NCBI GenBank assembly: GCA_035943635.1
Contig: DASZBX010000148.1
Coordinates: 62,001 to 126,000 of the forward strand
Direction of reading: 5' to 3'
Length of the DNA: 64,000 nucleotides
From: DASZBX01 sp035943635
GTDB lineage: Bacteria; Actinomycetota; Actinomycetes; Streptomycetales; Catenulisporaceae
Shown here: positions 53,601 through 61,755 of the stretch, one piece after another
Position numbering within the stretch: position 1 is the stretch's first letter
Layout of the letters: each line of letters starts with the position of its first letter
The notes under the pieces: model-generated
What the model saw: only the letters and a program-made list of their open reading frames with translations
The model's database searches: none
What the model was told of the DNA's origin: nothing
Program-made: the position numbers and the translations under genes

Positions 53601-53771
53601 AACGGGAACGGGCCCGGCAACTTCTTCAACGGCAGCTGCCCGACCACCAGCCCGGGCGGGAGCCCGACCAACCAGCCGACCAACCAGCCGAGCAAGAGCG
53701 CGACCGCGCAGCCGAGCACGACGCCGACCAAACGCTTCGGCGGCCTGGACGAGTCCGGCGCCGGCGACTAG
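50631..53771 (+). CDS. class A penicillin-binding protein (bifunctional transglycosylase/transpeptidase)
   Basis: 1046 residues. Cytoplasmic N-terminal ~275 residues are Gly/Pro/Tyr/Asp-rich and disordered; one membrane segment at about 280–300; GT51 transglycosylase domain (about 320–510) with SAENKTFWTDPGVSYTGIVR (catalytic Glu) and LQGGSTLTQQLVKNLFL; transpeptidase domain (about 600–900) with SXXK as S641-T-F-K644, SXN as S707-V-N709 and KTG at 842–844. The C-terminal ~100 residues are Pro/Thr/Ser-rich. Orthologue position of mycobacterial ponA1, which polymerises septal and polar wall. ATG 50631 follows GGGAG. Confidence 0.95.
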   Translation: MGDYHQYGRGDGTDDDSAPDGRPRGYGQPDPYGQADPDADNRGYGQQPGPQTPPQPGSGGGRRGYGSPSNPPNPPSAPPQQPASPYSRNPAGPGAGGAPNPRGYGGSPGYGDTPDYGRPVDSYNPPSRRGPQQPIRGEVVSGGPVNLNQPGGPGGPDGPGGPAGTRRMPAADDTRRLSDDDLLGGGGYSTSLPEPRPSRLEERRAARSRGGSAAASQERSTKYDPSPLDGRSTRNGASRAGTGPGGPKRPVKKTGYHRYFDYPRTGKFGWQQWVPSIKQVSSFMLGGFFLVIGLIAFEYFTVQIPSDPPLAQASTYQFSDASTQFMTTGNTTRIDVPLAKVPQVMQNAIVSAENKTFWTDPGVSYTGIVRSFVNDVEGKPLQGGSTLTQQLVKNLFLTDNQTFSRKLDEIFISLKISHSETKGWVLEHYLNTVDFGRNASGVEAAAKLWLGKDITQVTDPSDAALLAALVNAPSTFSAGFRSTNPDPDAAAALKSRWTYVLGQMVDNSYITKAQAASAVFPTPVALNQNTSVSTQSLQMEDAVNSWLDQWAATNPGQNTPTADEVGSGGYTVVTTFNQQYMTLAANAVQDQLLSKLGTGFYNQNLFPGLAAVDPKTGDLVAFYGGSTEENNATQRQVQPGSTFKAFTLATAYNEGYSENSFMDGTNPWPQKGDPNDATILATGSYATVHNDGYSAPSMSFDTATADSVNTAFVRTEQEVGPSKVLTMVKNMGITTANAQNLDDSSGLTLGIASVSPARMADAYSTFPDNGSEYPLVEVAQITRPDGTIWKPIVKPNQVISPTVAETVTDTLTHVTHDPGATACGSHSTCATTQTGMQNIAGKTGTSTMDFTGIDADAANLTGDMKYLNRNNYTTAAVWFNGFTANLEVAVDVSRWVPDANGKAIEWPVDNVNNSGNAFGAGYPLSIWSEFMKSMKTTPLGGDPAFVKPTPTPGAQVLNSPTATPPPTVTATPPPTPSSTPTVGATPSCGGNGNGPGNFFNGSCPTTSPGGSPTNQPTNQPSKSATAQPSTTPTKRFGGLDESGAGD

Positions 53772-53800
53772 AACAGCCCCTGGCCGCGGCCCCGCGCATC

Positions 53801-53839
53801 CCGAGCCCGGCAACTGCCATCTGGCAGTGCCGGGCTCGG
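53801..53839 (+). terminator. long hairpin terminator after the PBP gene
   Basis: Stem CCGAGCCCGGCAACTGCCA / TGGCAGTGCCGGGCTCGG with one bulged A and a TC loop, 30 bp past the PBP stop. CTTATAT follows rather than a T-run. Confidence 0.85.
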
Positions 53840-53861
53840 CTTATATCGGTACTGTGTGCGC

Positions 53862-55643
53862 ATGACGGTCGGCACCAAGACAACTGACGAGACGGCGAGC
53901 CAGGCCAGGACCCGGGTGAAACCGGCCGGGCCGCCGATCCGGATCACCGCCGCGACGCTGGACGACCCGGTCGCCAACCTGGCCTCGGACGGCTTCGGCG
54001 GCATCGTGGGCAAGCGCGCCCGGATGCCGCGGACGAGATCCGCCATCGCCTTCCTGTTGCTGCTGATGACCCTGGCCTCCACGGCCGTCGGGATCGGGAT
54101 CCGGGACCCCTGCTTCAACTCCGCCTGGGAGGGCGGGGGCAACCAGCAGTACACGCACATGTGTTACAGCGACATCCCGTACCTGTTCCAGAACCACGGG
54201 TTCGCGAGCCGCCAGACCGCCTACAACTCGCCCGTCGGCTACCTGGAGTACCAGGTGGTCACCGGCGCGGCGATCCAGACGGCCGCGGTGCTGGCCGAGC
54301 ACACCGGCGGCGGCGCGAAGAACCAGAGCCGCTGGTTCTACGTCTTCACCACCTGGCTGCTGCTGGTCTTCGCCGGGATCGCGGTGATCGCGCTGATCGG
54401 GCTGGCCGGGCCGAGACCCTGGGACGCCGCGATCTTCGCCCTGGCGCCGGGGCTGATGCTCAGCGGCACGATCAACTGGGACCTGATCGCGGTCGGCCTG
54501 GCGCTGGTCGGCCTGTTCGCCTGGGCCCGGCGCAAACCCGTGCTGGCCGGCGTCTTCATCGGCCTGGCCTCGGCGACCAAGCTGTATCCGGCCCTGCTCC
54601 TGGTCGCGCTGATCCTGGTGTGCTGGCGGGCCGGGAAGATGCAGGCGTGGGCGCTGACCGCCGGGGGCGCCGTGGCCGCGTGGGTCGCGGTCAACCTGCC
54701 CTTCATGATCTGGCATTACAGCAGCTGGGAATACTTCTTCACCTTCAACCAGAACCGGTCGGCCGACTGGGGATCGCTCTGGTTGCTGCTCCAGTACAGC
54801 CCGATGCACCTGACCTTCTCGGCGAGCAGGCTCGATGTCATCTTCACGGTGCTGCTGGCGCTCTCGTGCGTCGCCGTCGGGCTGCTGACCTGGCTGGCGC
54901 GTTACCGGCCGCGGATCGCGCAGGTCGCCTTCCTCATCGCCGCGGCGTTCATCCTGTTCAACAAGGTCTACTCGCCGCAGTACGTACTCTGGCTGATCCC
55001 GTTGGCCGCGCTGGCCCGGCCGCGCTGGCGCGACTTCCTGATCTGGCAGGCCTGCGAGGTGCTGTACTACGGCGGCATCTGGCTGTACCTGGTCACGTTC
55101 AACGGCTCCAACCGCGGCCTGCCGCAACCGGGCTACGAGATCGCGATCATGATCCACATGGCCGGCACCATCTTCATGGTGGTCCAGGTGATCCGGGACA
55201 TGCTGGACCCGCGCCGGGATCCGGTCCGGGTCAGCGGGTACGACGACCCGGCCGGCGGGGTGCTCGACGGTGCCGAGGACGCGTACGGGTTCTCCGACCT
55301 GTATCTCTTCCAGCCGCCGCAGGGCGCGGAAGCGGCTGAGGCCGGCAAGGGCGCCGCGGCGCAGAAGGCGGACGGTAAGGCCAAGGGCAAGGCCGGGATC
55401 AGGGGCAAGGGGAAGGGCAAGGCGGACGCGAAGTCCGAGGCTGAGGCTCAGGGCGAGGCCGAGTCGGCGACGTCGATGTCGGCCGAGGGCGGCGTCGGCG
55501 GTGACGGTGACTCGTCGGGGGAGTCGGCTGCCGCTGAGGCCGCCGGTTCTGAGACCGCTGTGTTGCTCGTCGAAGAGGCCGCCGTTCCCGAGCCGGACGC
55601 CGACGACGAGCAGACCGGCAGGTCGTCGTCCGCCGACGATTGA
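53862..55643 (+). CDS. GT87/DUF2029-type polyprenol-dependent glycosyltransferase
   Basis: 593 residues with about ten hydrophobic segments between 45 and 440. Family landmarks are CYSDIPYLFQNHGF and YNSPVGYLEYQVVTG in the first outer loop, SGTINWDLIAVGLALVGLFA, ASATKLYPALLLVALI and FNKVYSPQYVLWLIPLAALA. The C-terminal ~130 residues are first Lys/Gly/Ala-rich (KGKAGIRGKGKGKADAK) and then acidic. Matches Rv0051-type proteins next to ponA1. TACTGT (53850–53855) ends 6 nt before ATG 53862, so leaderless, a few bp beyond the PBP terminator. Confidence 0.9.
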   Translation: MTVGTKTTDETASQARTRVKPAGPPIRITAATLDDPVANLASDGFGGIVGKRARMPRTRSAIAFLLLLMTLASTAVGIGIRDPCFNSAWEGGGNQQYTHMCYSDIPYLFQNHGFASRQTAYNSPVGYLEYQVVTGAAIQTAAVLAEHTGGGAKNQSRWFYVFTTWLLLVFAGIAVIALIGLAGPRPWDAAIFALAPGLMLSGTINWDLIAVGLALVGLFAWARRKPVLAGVFIGLASATKLYPALLLVALILVCWRAGKMQAWALTAGGAVAAWVAVNLPFMIWHYSSWEYFFTFNQNRSADWGSLWLLLQYSPMHLTFSASRLDVIFTVLLALSCVAVGLLTWLARYRPRIAQVAFLIAAAFILFNKVYSPQYVLWLIPLAALARPRWRDFLIWQACEVLYYGGIWLYLVTFNGSNRGLPQPGYEIAIMIHMAGTIFMVVQVIRDMLDPRRDPVRVSGYDDPAGGVLDGAEDAYGFSDLYLFQPPQGAEAAEAGKGAAAQKADGKAKGKAGIRGKGKGKADAKSEAEAQGEAESATSMSAEGGVGGDGDSSGESAAAEAAGSETAVLLVEEAAVPEPDADDEQTGRSSSADD

Positions 55644-55659
55644 GCCGGAGGTCCGGCCG

Positions 55660-56739
55660 CTACCGGATGACGACCTGGTCGAAGTGGGTCGACGTGTGCC
55701 GCAGCTCGGCGGGGATCTCCTCGCCGGGCTCCGGCGGCCGGCACTGCCGGGGCAGGTAGAGCATCGAGACGAGCATGTGCGGTGGTTCGGCGAACCACTG
55801 TTTGCGGCCCTGCCAGAGGAACGGCGAACGGGTCCGGTTGGCCGCGGCCAGGCCGGATCGGGCCAGTTCCCTGAGCCGGGGGCCCAGGCCGCGCATCGTG
55901 CGCGGGGCCTCCAGGCCCACCCCCTGGACCGTGCCGCCGCTGACCACCAGGACCCAGCCGGGCTGCGGCGAGCGGCGCTGCCGGTAGCCGACCCGTTCGC
56001 CCCGGGCGACCGGGAAGGACTCCAGCACGGTCGCCCGGGCCTGGACCGCGGCGGTGTCGCCGAGCCACAGCCGGGTGCCGATCCGGGGCCGGAAGCGTAC
56101 CCCGGGGCAGGCCCGGGCCAGGGCGTCGAGATCCTCGTCGCGCAGGTGGCTGACGTACATGACCGGGACCGCCAGGCCGTTGGCCTGCAACGCCCGGACC
56201 CAGGAGGCGGCCTCGCCGACCGGGTCGGCCCGGCCGATCCGGTCCAGCGGCAGGTGCAGCGAGCAGCCTTCGAGCTCCTGGCCGCCGAGCGCCGCGGCGA
56301 CGTCGGGCAGTTGGTCCCGGGTCACGCCGTGGCGACGCAGCGAGCTGCGGCAGTCCAGGACGAGCCGCTGGCCGGCCAGTTTGCGCACGCCGTCCACGGA
56401 CGCGGCGGTGCGTACGATGCGGTCGCCGCCGCGGCGGAGCAGGTCGGCTATCCCGTCGTCCTGGCCGCAGCGCGCCGCCCGTCGTTCCCGCACCTCCTCC
56501 TGGTAGGGCTCCAAGACCAGCAGGTCGCCGGGGAACAGGGCCAGGACCGAGGCGGCCTCGGCCAGGGTGCCGATCGCGAGCTGGTCCACCGGCAGGCGGG
56601 CGGCGGCTTCGGCCAGCACCGGCACGGTGAAGCCGTAGCCGTTGCCCTTGGCCACCGGGACGACGCCCGGGTACTGCGCGATCAGCCGCCGGTGCTGGCG
56701 TTCCCAGGCGGTGCGGTCGACGTAGAGGGTCAGCGGCAT
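55660..56739 (-). CDS. alanine racemase-like PLP protein
   Basis: 359 residues. PLP-barrel of the alanine racemase fold with the PLP lysine in VVPVAKGNGYGFTV (K30) and an extended C-terminal domain containing RPRIGTRLWLGD. The usual second catalytic Tyr region of alanine racemase is not recognisable, so it may racemise another substrate or be non-catalytic. It lies 4 bp downstream of the FemAB-type gene; this pair occurs together near ponA1 in many actinobacteria, pointing to peptidoglycan side-chain synthesis. ATG 56739. Confidence 0.85.
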   Translation of the reverse strand: MPLTLYVDRTAWERQHRRLIAQYPGVVPVAKGNGYGFTVPVLAEAAARLPVDQLAIGTLAEAASVLALFPGDLLVLEPYQEEVRERRAARCGQDDGIADLLRRGGDRIVRTAASVDGVRKLAGQRLVLDCRSSLRRHGVTRDQLPDVAAALGGQELEGCSLHLPLDRIGRADPVGEAASWVRALQANGLAVPVMYVSHLRDEDLDALARACPGVRFRPRIGTRLWLGDTAAVQARATVLESFPVARGERVGYRQRRSPQPGWVLVVSGGTVQGVGLEAPRTMRGLGPRLRELARSGLAAANRTRSPFLWQGRKQWFAEPPHMLVSMLYLPRQCRPPEPGEEIPAELRHTSTHFDQVVIR

Positions 56740-56743
56740 GGCG

Positions 56744-57895
56744 CTACTTTCGGGCGAGGTACAGCCGGATCGCCCGTGACAGGAATCGGTTCAAGCTCAG
56801 GTTCCACTCCCCCAGGTATTCGACCGCCTCGCCGCCGGTGCCCACCTTGAACCGGAGCAGTCCGAAGAGGTGGTGTTCCGGGTCGAGGGTGTCGCCGACC
56901 CCGCGCAGGTCGTAGACGCGGGTGCCCTCGCGCAGGCAGTCCTGGATCATCCGCCACTGCACCGCGTTCGAGGGCCTGAGTTCCCGGCGCAGGTCCGCGG
57001 AGGCGCCGTAGCCGTACCAGGCGCGGTCCCCGACCGTCACCATGGTCGCGCCGGCGAGGTACTCGCCCTCGTGCTCGGCGAGGTAGAGCCGGATGCGGTC
57101 GGGGCCTTCGGCGGCCAGGGCCTGGAACATCCGTTGGAAGTACTCCAGCGGGCGCGGGGTGAACCGGTCGCGCCGCGCGGTCTCCAGGTAGAGCCGGTGG
57201 AAGACCGGCAGTTCGGCGGCCGTGGCGCGGTGCACCCGCACCCCGGCCCGGCCGGCCAGGCGCACGTTGCGTCGCCACTGCTGGTTCAGGCCGGCGAAGA
57301 CCTCGTTCTGGGTGCGTCCGCGCAGCGACAGTTCGAAGAAGAACCGGGGCTGGACGTCGCCGAACCCGGATCCGGCGGGCGGGTCCTGCCGCCAGCCGAG
57401 GTCGTGCAGCCGGCGGCCGAGGTCGACCGCCCGGGCGTCCTGGGCGTCCGGGGGCAGGTCGCCGAGCGTGGCCAGGTCCGGGTCGGCCATGCCGCGTTTG
57501 ACCGTGCCGGCCGACCAGGTGCGCAGTGGCACTTTCGGCCCGATCCGGGCCGAGAACACGTGCCGGGCGCGCAGGTGCCGGACCAGCGGGTCGAGCCAGT
57601 CGGCCAGCGGGCGCGGGTCGCGTTCGCCGAGCCAGTCGATCAGCGGGCCCTCGGGCAGGTAGGCCAGGGACCACCGGGTGTGCGGGATCGGCCGGTAGAG
57701 CACGGTGGCGACCGCGGACAGCCGGGTTCCGGCGAACCAGCCGAGCGACTGGGAGCGCCAGTCGGCCTTGACCTGCGCCCAGGCCGGGCACTGGAGGAAG
57801 GAGGTCCGATCACCCAATACCCCGGACTCCACGAAGCCGCGGTGTTCCGCGGCGGAGATCCCCCGCAAGGTCAACGGCGCGGCTGGCATAGACAT
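56744..57895 (-). CDS. FemX/MurM-type peptidoglycan branch aminoacyltransferase
   Basis: 383 residues, GNAT-like double fold of the FemAB family. Landmarks: SFLQCPAWAQVKADWRSQSL, VLYRPIPHTRWSLAYLPEGP, FFELSLRGRTQNEVFAGLNQ and the C-terminal VQWRMIQDCLREGTRVYDLR followed by HHLFGLLRFKVG. It should add the first amino acid to the lipid II stem lysine or diaminopimelate using an aminoacyl-tRNA donor. Start is ATG 57895 or 57889; neither has a good ribosome-binding site. Operon with the PLP protein. Confidence 0.92.
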   Translation of the reverse strand: MSMPAAPLTLRGISAAEHRGFVESGVLGDRTSFLQCPAWAQVKADWRSQSLGWFAGTRLSAVATVLYRPIPHTRWSLAYLPEGPLIDWLGERDPRPLADWLDPLVRHLRARHVFSARIGPKVPLRTWSAGTVKRGMADPDLATLGDLPPDAQDARAVDLGRRLHDLGWRQDPPAGSGFGDVQPRFFFELSLRGRTQNEVFAGLNQQWRRNVRLAGRAGVRVHRATAAELPVFHRLYLETARRDRFTPRPLEYFQRMFQALAAEGPDRIRLYLAEHEGEYLAGATMVTVGDRAWYGYGASADLRRELRPSNAVQWRMIQDCLREGTRVYDLRGVGDTLDPEHHLFGLLRFKVGTGGEAVEYLGEWNLSLNRFLSRAIRLYLARK

Positions 57896-57995
57896 CAGAC
57901 CGCCAGTATGCCGCGCCGGACCGATAATCACACACAGAACGCGCCGATTCGGTGACTAATCGTCACGACGAGTTCAGGTGGGACGACTGCGCGGC

Positions 57996-58802
57996 TCAGG
58001 CTCCGGCGGCCGAGCCGATCTGCTCCTTGGCCCACGCGATGTCCTTGGCCTGGGCCGCGGCGTCGCCGGGGGTCTCGCAGACGAAGTCCGCGCCGGCCTC
58101 GGCGGCGGCGCGCAGGGCGGCGGCCAGGTCGTCCGGGGCGATCAGCCCGTCGCCGAAGTTGGCGTGCCGGTCCCGGCCGGAGCCGAGGCCGCCCTGGGAG
58201 TCGTTGGCGTGCACCAGGTCGATCCGGCCGGTGATCTCCAGGATCTTGGCCACCACGGTCTCGACCGGCTCGCCGCCGGCGAAGGCGTGGCAGGTGTCCA
58301 GGCAGAAGCCGATGTCGTGGCCTTCGATCGCGGTCCACAGGCTCTGCAGGGAGGTCAGGTGCCGGGCCATCGCGTAGTCGCCGCCGGCGGTGTTCTCGAT
58401 GAACACCGGGCAGGTGAGCTTGAGCCCTTCGGCTGCTTTGCGCCAGTTGTCGAAGCCGGCCGCAGGGTCGTCCTCCTTGCGCACGTGGCCGCCGTGCACG
58501 ACAACGCCGCCGGCGCCGATCGAGGTGGCGGCGTCGACGGTCTGCTGGAGCAGTTTGCGGCTCGGGATCCGGATCCGGTTGTTCGGCGAGGCGACGTTGA
58601 TGACGTACGGCGCGTGCACATACAGCCGGACCCCGGCGGCCTGCGCGGCCGCTTTGAGCGCCTCGGCGCCGCCCTCGTACACGATCTCGGGTTTCGTCCA
58701 GCTCTGCGGGTCGCCGAGCAGGATTTGCGCCGTCTGGGCGCCGCGCTCCTGCGCCGCGCCCACCGGGTCGTTCTGATCTACGTGACAACCGACACTCACC
58801 AT
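57996..58802 (-). CDS. nfo: deoxyribonuclease IV (AP endonuclease)
   Basis: 268 residues, TIM-barrel AP endonuclease that cleaves 5' to abasic sites. Zinc-ligand stretches: YVHAPYVINVASPN, VVVHGGHVRKEDD, FIENTAGG, GFCLDTCHAFAGG, LVHANDSQGGLGSGRDRHAN. ATG 58802 is fixed by TAGCGT ending 7 nt upstream (leaderless); the in-frame GTG three codons earlier is unlikely. Confidence 0.94.
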   Translation of the reverse strand: MVSVGCHVDQNDPVGAAQERGAQTAQILLGDPQSWTKPEIVYEGGAEALKAAAQAAGVRLYVHAPYVINVASPNNRIRIPSRKLLQQTVDAATSIGAGGVVVHGGHVRKEDDPAAGFDNWRKAAEGLKLTCPVFIENTAGGDYAMARHLTSLQSLWTAIEGHDIGFCLDTCHAFAGGEPVETVVAKILEITGRIDLVHANDSQGGLGSGRDRHANFGDGLIAPDDLAAALRAAAEAGADFVCETPGDAAAQAKDIAWAKEQIGSAAGA

Positions 58803-58904
58803 GTCATCCACGCTAGCGCACAGTCATGACACCGGCAGCGCGTTGCCGCGGGCGGTGGTGTTCCCTGCGTCGCGCCGCGCACGGGCGGAATCTGTCGGAG
58901 GTGG

Positions 58905-59231
58905 TCAGTAGAGTCCACCGTGAGCGAGCCCGAAGAGCAGCCCCAGGCCGGAGACCACCATGGCGCAGACGTTCACGAAGCGTTCCGCCGTGGTGGCCGA
59001 GATCATCTGGGCGTACCCGCCGGTGAGCAGGCCGGCCCCGCCGGCCAGGCAGGCCAGCAGGTGCAGGGCGGGGATGAGCGCGCAGATGCCCGCGGCGACG
59101 GCGAAACTGGTGGTCAGCAGGGTCGCCGCGTTCTCCCGGGGATGCGAGAACCCGTCCGTGTTGAGCAGGTGGTGCCGGGCGGAGGCGACGGTGGGGGTGG
59201 TCGATTTCGATACCGGTGCACTGGATCCCAT
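58905..59231 (-). CDS. small membrane protein of unknown function
   Basis: 108 residues: a soluble N-terminal third (STTPTVASARHHLLNTDGFS), two hydrophobic segments (about 42–62, LLTTSFAVAAGICALIPALH; and 64–78, LACLAGGAGLLTGGYAQM), and a third near the C-terminus (VNVCAMVVSGLGLLFGLAHG). Not recognised. ATG 59231 is supported by AGGAAGGA. Divergent from rpsF. Confidence 0.7.
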   Translation of the reverse strand: MGSSAPVSKSTTPTVASARHHLLNTDGFSHPRENAATLLTTSFAVAAGICALIPALHLLACLAGGAGLLTGGYAQMISATTAERFVNVCAMVVSGLGLLFGLAHGGLY

Positions 59232-59363
59232 GGACGGGTCCTTCCTGACGGCGATGACCGGAGTGCGCGCACGCACCAGTCCCTGTCTGTCACGATCCGT
59301 CCGATCTGCCCGGAACGCAAGGCCCCACTCGGGTCATGGCCCGGAGCTGTGCCTCGGAGCGGG

Positions 59364-59533
59364 TAGACTTGACCCGTTCTGGACCCGGAACGCGTGCACT
59401 CCGTGCGCGGACCGGGTGGAGCCGTCCGGCGGACGGCTCACCGCCGGCTCCGGCCGGACCGGTCAGACGACGCATCGCCCTCCTGCCGCGGACAGTCCGC
59501 GGCCGCCCGAGTCCAGAGGAGGTGGGTTTCCAC
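59364..59533 (+). promoter_or_regulatory. rpsF promoter and 5' leader
   Basis: TAGACT at 59364–59369 is a −10 candidate, giving a leader of about 157 nt before rpsF. The leader contains a GGAGCCG / CGGCTCC stem flanking GC-rich inner repeats, in the place where S6:S18 autoregulatory leaders are found in other bacteria. The rpsF ribosome-binding site is GAGGAGG at 59516–59522. Confidence 0.55.
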
Positions 59534-59836
59534 ATGCGTCATTACGAAGTCATGGTCATCCTCGACCCCGACCTCGAAGAGCGTCAGATCACTCCCACGG
59601 TGGAGAACTTCCTGAACGTGATCCGCACCAACAGCGGAACCGTCGAGAAGGTCGACATCTGGGGCCGTCGTCGGCTCGCCTACGAGATCAAGAAGAGCGG
59701 CAAGAAGGTCGCCGAGGGCATCTACGCCGTCATCAACCTCAACGCCACCCCGGCAGTCGTGAACGAGTTCGACCGCCAGCTCAACCTCAACGAGGGCGTG
59801 CTGCGCACCAAGGTCATCCGTCCCGACCAGCGATAG
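59534..59836 (+). CDS. rpsF: 30S ribosomal protein S6
   Basis: 100 residues, ferredoxin-like fold: MRHYEVMVILDPDLEERQIT, VEKVDIWGRRRLAYEIKKSG, GIYAVINLNATPAVVNEFDR. It pairs with S18 on 16S rRNA, and both are encoded in this operon. ATG 59534 gives the standard N-terminus; the in-frame codons before it, including GTG 59522, belong to the leader. First gene of rpsF–ssb–rpsR–rplI. Confidence 0.98.
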   Translation: MRHYEVMVILDPDLEERQITPTVENFLNVIRTNSGTVEKVDIWGRRRLAYEIKKSGKKVAEGIYAVINLNATPAVVNEFDRQLNLNEGVLRTKVIRPDQR

Positions 59837-59927
59837 TCCGCTGCGGCGGGCACTGCGTCGCGCTGACGGAGCCATGCCCGAAAGCACAGCTCCTCCAGTC
59901 ACCCAGCCCGAAAGGCGAGTAGCTCCC

Positions 59928-60560
59928 ATGGCAGGCGATACCATCATCACCGTCGTCGGCAACCTGACCGACGACCCCGAACTGCGCTTCACCACCAGCG
60001 GCGCGGCCGTGGCCAGCTTCACCGTGGCCTCGACCCCCCGCACCTTCGACCGTAACACCAACGAGTGGAAGGACGGCGAAGCCCTCTTCATGCGCTGCTC
60101 GATCTGGCGCCAGGCGGCCGAGAACGTCGCCGAGAGCCTGAGCAAGGGCATGCGGGTGATCGTGCAGGGGTCGCTCAAGCAGCGTTCCTACGACACCCGC
60201 GAGGGCGAGAAGCGCACAGTCATCGAGATGACTGTGGAGGAGATCGGGCCGGCGTTGAAGTACGCGACGGCGAAGGTCACCCGCACGGCCCGCAACTCGG
60301 GCGGCGGTGGCGGCTTCGGCGGCGGGGAGAACTCCGGCGGCGGCGGTGGTGGTGGCGGCAACTGGGGCGGCAGCCAGGGCGGCGGCGGCGGAAACGCCGG
60401 CAGCGGCTTCGGCGGCAACTCGGGCGGTAACTCGGGCGGCGGCGGACAGCAGTCCCGCGGCAACTCCGCTCCTCCCCCGGACGACCCGTGGGCCACCGGC
60501 GGTGGCTCGGCGGGCGGCAACAACTGGGGTGGCGGCTACTCGGATGAGCCCCCGTTCTAA
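59928..60560 (+). CDS. ssb: single-stranded DNA-binding protein
   Basis: 210 residues. OB fold (1–~115): MAGDTIITVVGNLTDDPELR, FTVASTPRTFDRNTNEWKDG, LFMRCSIWRQAAENVAESLS, VIVQGSLKQRSYDTREGEKR. Then an unusually Gly/Asn/Ser-rich linker (about 120–190) and the acidic tip DEPPF, which recruits DNA-replication and repair partners. ATG 59928 follows AAAGGCGAG. 91 bp after rpsF. Confidence 0.98.
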   Translation: MAGDTIITVVGNLTDDPELRFTTSGAAVASFTVASTPRTFDRNTNEWKDGEALFMRCSIWRQAAENVAESLSKGMRVIVQGSLKQRSYDTREGEKRTVIEMTVEEIGPALKYATAKVTRTARNSGGGGGFGGGENSGGGGGGGGNWGGSQGGGGGNAGSGFGGNSGGNSGGGGQQSRGNSAPPPDDPWATGGGSAGGNNWGGGYSDEPPF

Positions 60561-60586
60561 TTCTTTGATTTCTCAGGAGAACCACC

Positions 60587-60823
60587 ATGGCTAAGCCCCC
60601 GGTGCGCAAGCCGAAGAAGAAGGTTTGCGCCTTTTGCAAGGACAAGGTCGCCGCGATCGACTACAAGGACACGAACCTGCTGCGCAAGTTCATCTCCGAC
60701 CGCGGCAAGATCCGTGCCCGCCGGGTCACCGGCAACTGCACTCAGCACCAGCGCGACATCGCCACGGCTGTGAAGAACAGCCGTGAGATGGCGCTGCTGC
60801 CCTACACCAGCACCACGCGCTAA
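60587..60823 (+). CDS. rpsR: 30S ribosomal protein S18
   Basis: 78 residues; ATG after CAGGAGAACC. Contains VCAFCKDKVAAIDYKDTNLL and RVTGNCTQHQRDIATAVKNS. It retains Cys at CAFC and NC, the zinc-ribbon-like C+ form; Zur-regulated C− paralogues lack these. Confidence 0.98.
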   Translation: MAKPPVRKPKKKVCAFCKDKVAAIDYKDTNLLRKFISDRGKIRARRVTGNCTQHQRDIATAVKNSREMALLPYTSTTR

Positions 60824-60840
60824 GGAAGGGTGATTATCCA

Positions 60841-61287
60841 ATGAAGCTCATCCTTACGCATGAAGTCGACCACCTCGGCGCCCCCGGCGACGTGGTCGTC
60901 GTCAAGGACGGCTACGGCCGCAACTACCTGGTTCCGCAGGGCCTGGCGATGGCCTGGACCAAGGGTGCGGAGAAGCAGATCGAGACCATCCGCAAGGCCC
61001 GCAAGGCCCGCGAGGTGCGCGATCTGGGCCACGCCCGGGAACTGAAGGCCGAGCTCGAGGGCCTGACCGTCAAGGTCCCGAGCCGGGCCGGCGACAGCGG
61101 CCGGCTGTTCGGCGCGGTCACCGTCGCCGACGTCGCCTCCGCGGTGTCCAAGTCGGGCGGACCTGCGGTGGACAAGCGCCGGATCGAGATCCCGACGCCG
61201 ATCAAGACCGTCGGCACCCACCGGGTCACGGTGCGCCTGCACCCGGAGGTCACCGCCACCCTCGGCGTGACCGTCGTGGCCGGCTGA
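60841..61287 (+). CDS. rplI: 50S ribosomal protein L9
   Basis: 148 residues: N-terminal domain MKLILTHEVDHLGAPGDVVV, KDGYGRNYLVPQGLAMAWTK, a connecting helix (about 40–75) and a C-terminal RNA-binding domain ending TLGVTVVAG. ATG 60841 is 17 bp after rpsR; AAGGAAGG precedes it. Last gene of the ribosomal operon; terminator at 61511–61561. Confidence 0.98.
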   Translation: MKLILTHEVDHLGAPGDVVVVKDGYGRNYLVPQGLAMAWTKGAEKQIETIRKARKAREVRDLGHARELKAELEGLTVKVPSRAGDSGRLFGAVTVADVASAVSKSGGPAVDKRRIEIPTPIKTVGTHRVTVRLHPEVTATLGVTVVAG

Positions 61288-61510
61288 CTCAGCCGGATTC
61301 TCGCAGCGGGACCTCGTCGCCCCGGCCGGGCCGCCTGTTCGCTCAGGCGGCCGGACCGGGCGGCACGGACCGCCGATTGCCGTCGTCGGGTGGCAAAAGT
61401 GGTCGGATCCGGCCGGATCCCTTCGGATCGGGCCGGAACGTCCGGTAGTGCGCCGCGGGACCCCCGCGGTTCGGCGCGGTCCGCCGGAGCTTGCCGACAC
61501 CGTTTCGGGT

Positions 61511-61561
61511 GGCGCCCCCTCAGAACACCGGTTCCGGGGGGCGCCGCCCGAGATTTTTTTT
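61511..61561 (+). terminator. rho-independent terminator of the rpsF–rplI operon
   Basis: Nine-base-pair stem GGCGCCCCC / GGGGGCGCC (61511–61519 and 61537–61545), then 8 nt and a run of eight T (61554–61561). Confidence 0.88.
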
Positions 61562-61571
61562 GCGCACAGCC

Positions 61572-61755
61572 TGTGGATAACTCTGCTTCCGGAGCGCCGC
61601 AGGTCACCGGGCACGGCTCCGCCGGATCTGATCTATCCACACCCGTCGTCCCATGACTACACACAGGATGACCGGCGTTTTTCAACAGATCCGAGGAGGT
61701 TGTCCCCAGGTTGTCCACAAGTTTTCCACAGGCTGTCCACAGGACCTGTGGACAG
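61572..61755. promoter_or_regulatory. cluster of DnaA-box-like nonamers upstream of dnaB
   Basis: TGTGGATAA (61572–61580, perfect TTATCCACA on the minus strand), CTATCCACA (61633–61641), TTGTCCCCA (61700–61708), TTGTCCACA (61711–61719, the streptomycete consensus), TTTTCCACA (61722–61730), CTGTCCACA (61733–61741) and TGTGGACAG (61747–61755, opposite strand). The four boxes from 61700 to 61741 are direct repeats spaced exactly 11 bp start to start. Confidence 0.85.

Noticed and set aside
61572..61755. The chromosomal oriC itself.
   Set aside because: Actinobacterial oriC lies between dnaA and dnaN with many more boxes; neither gene is present and there is no extended AT-rich unwinding element.
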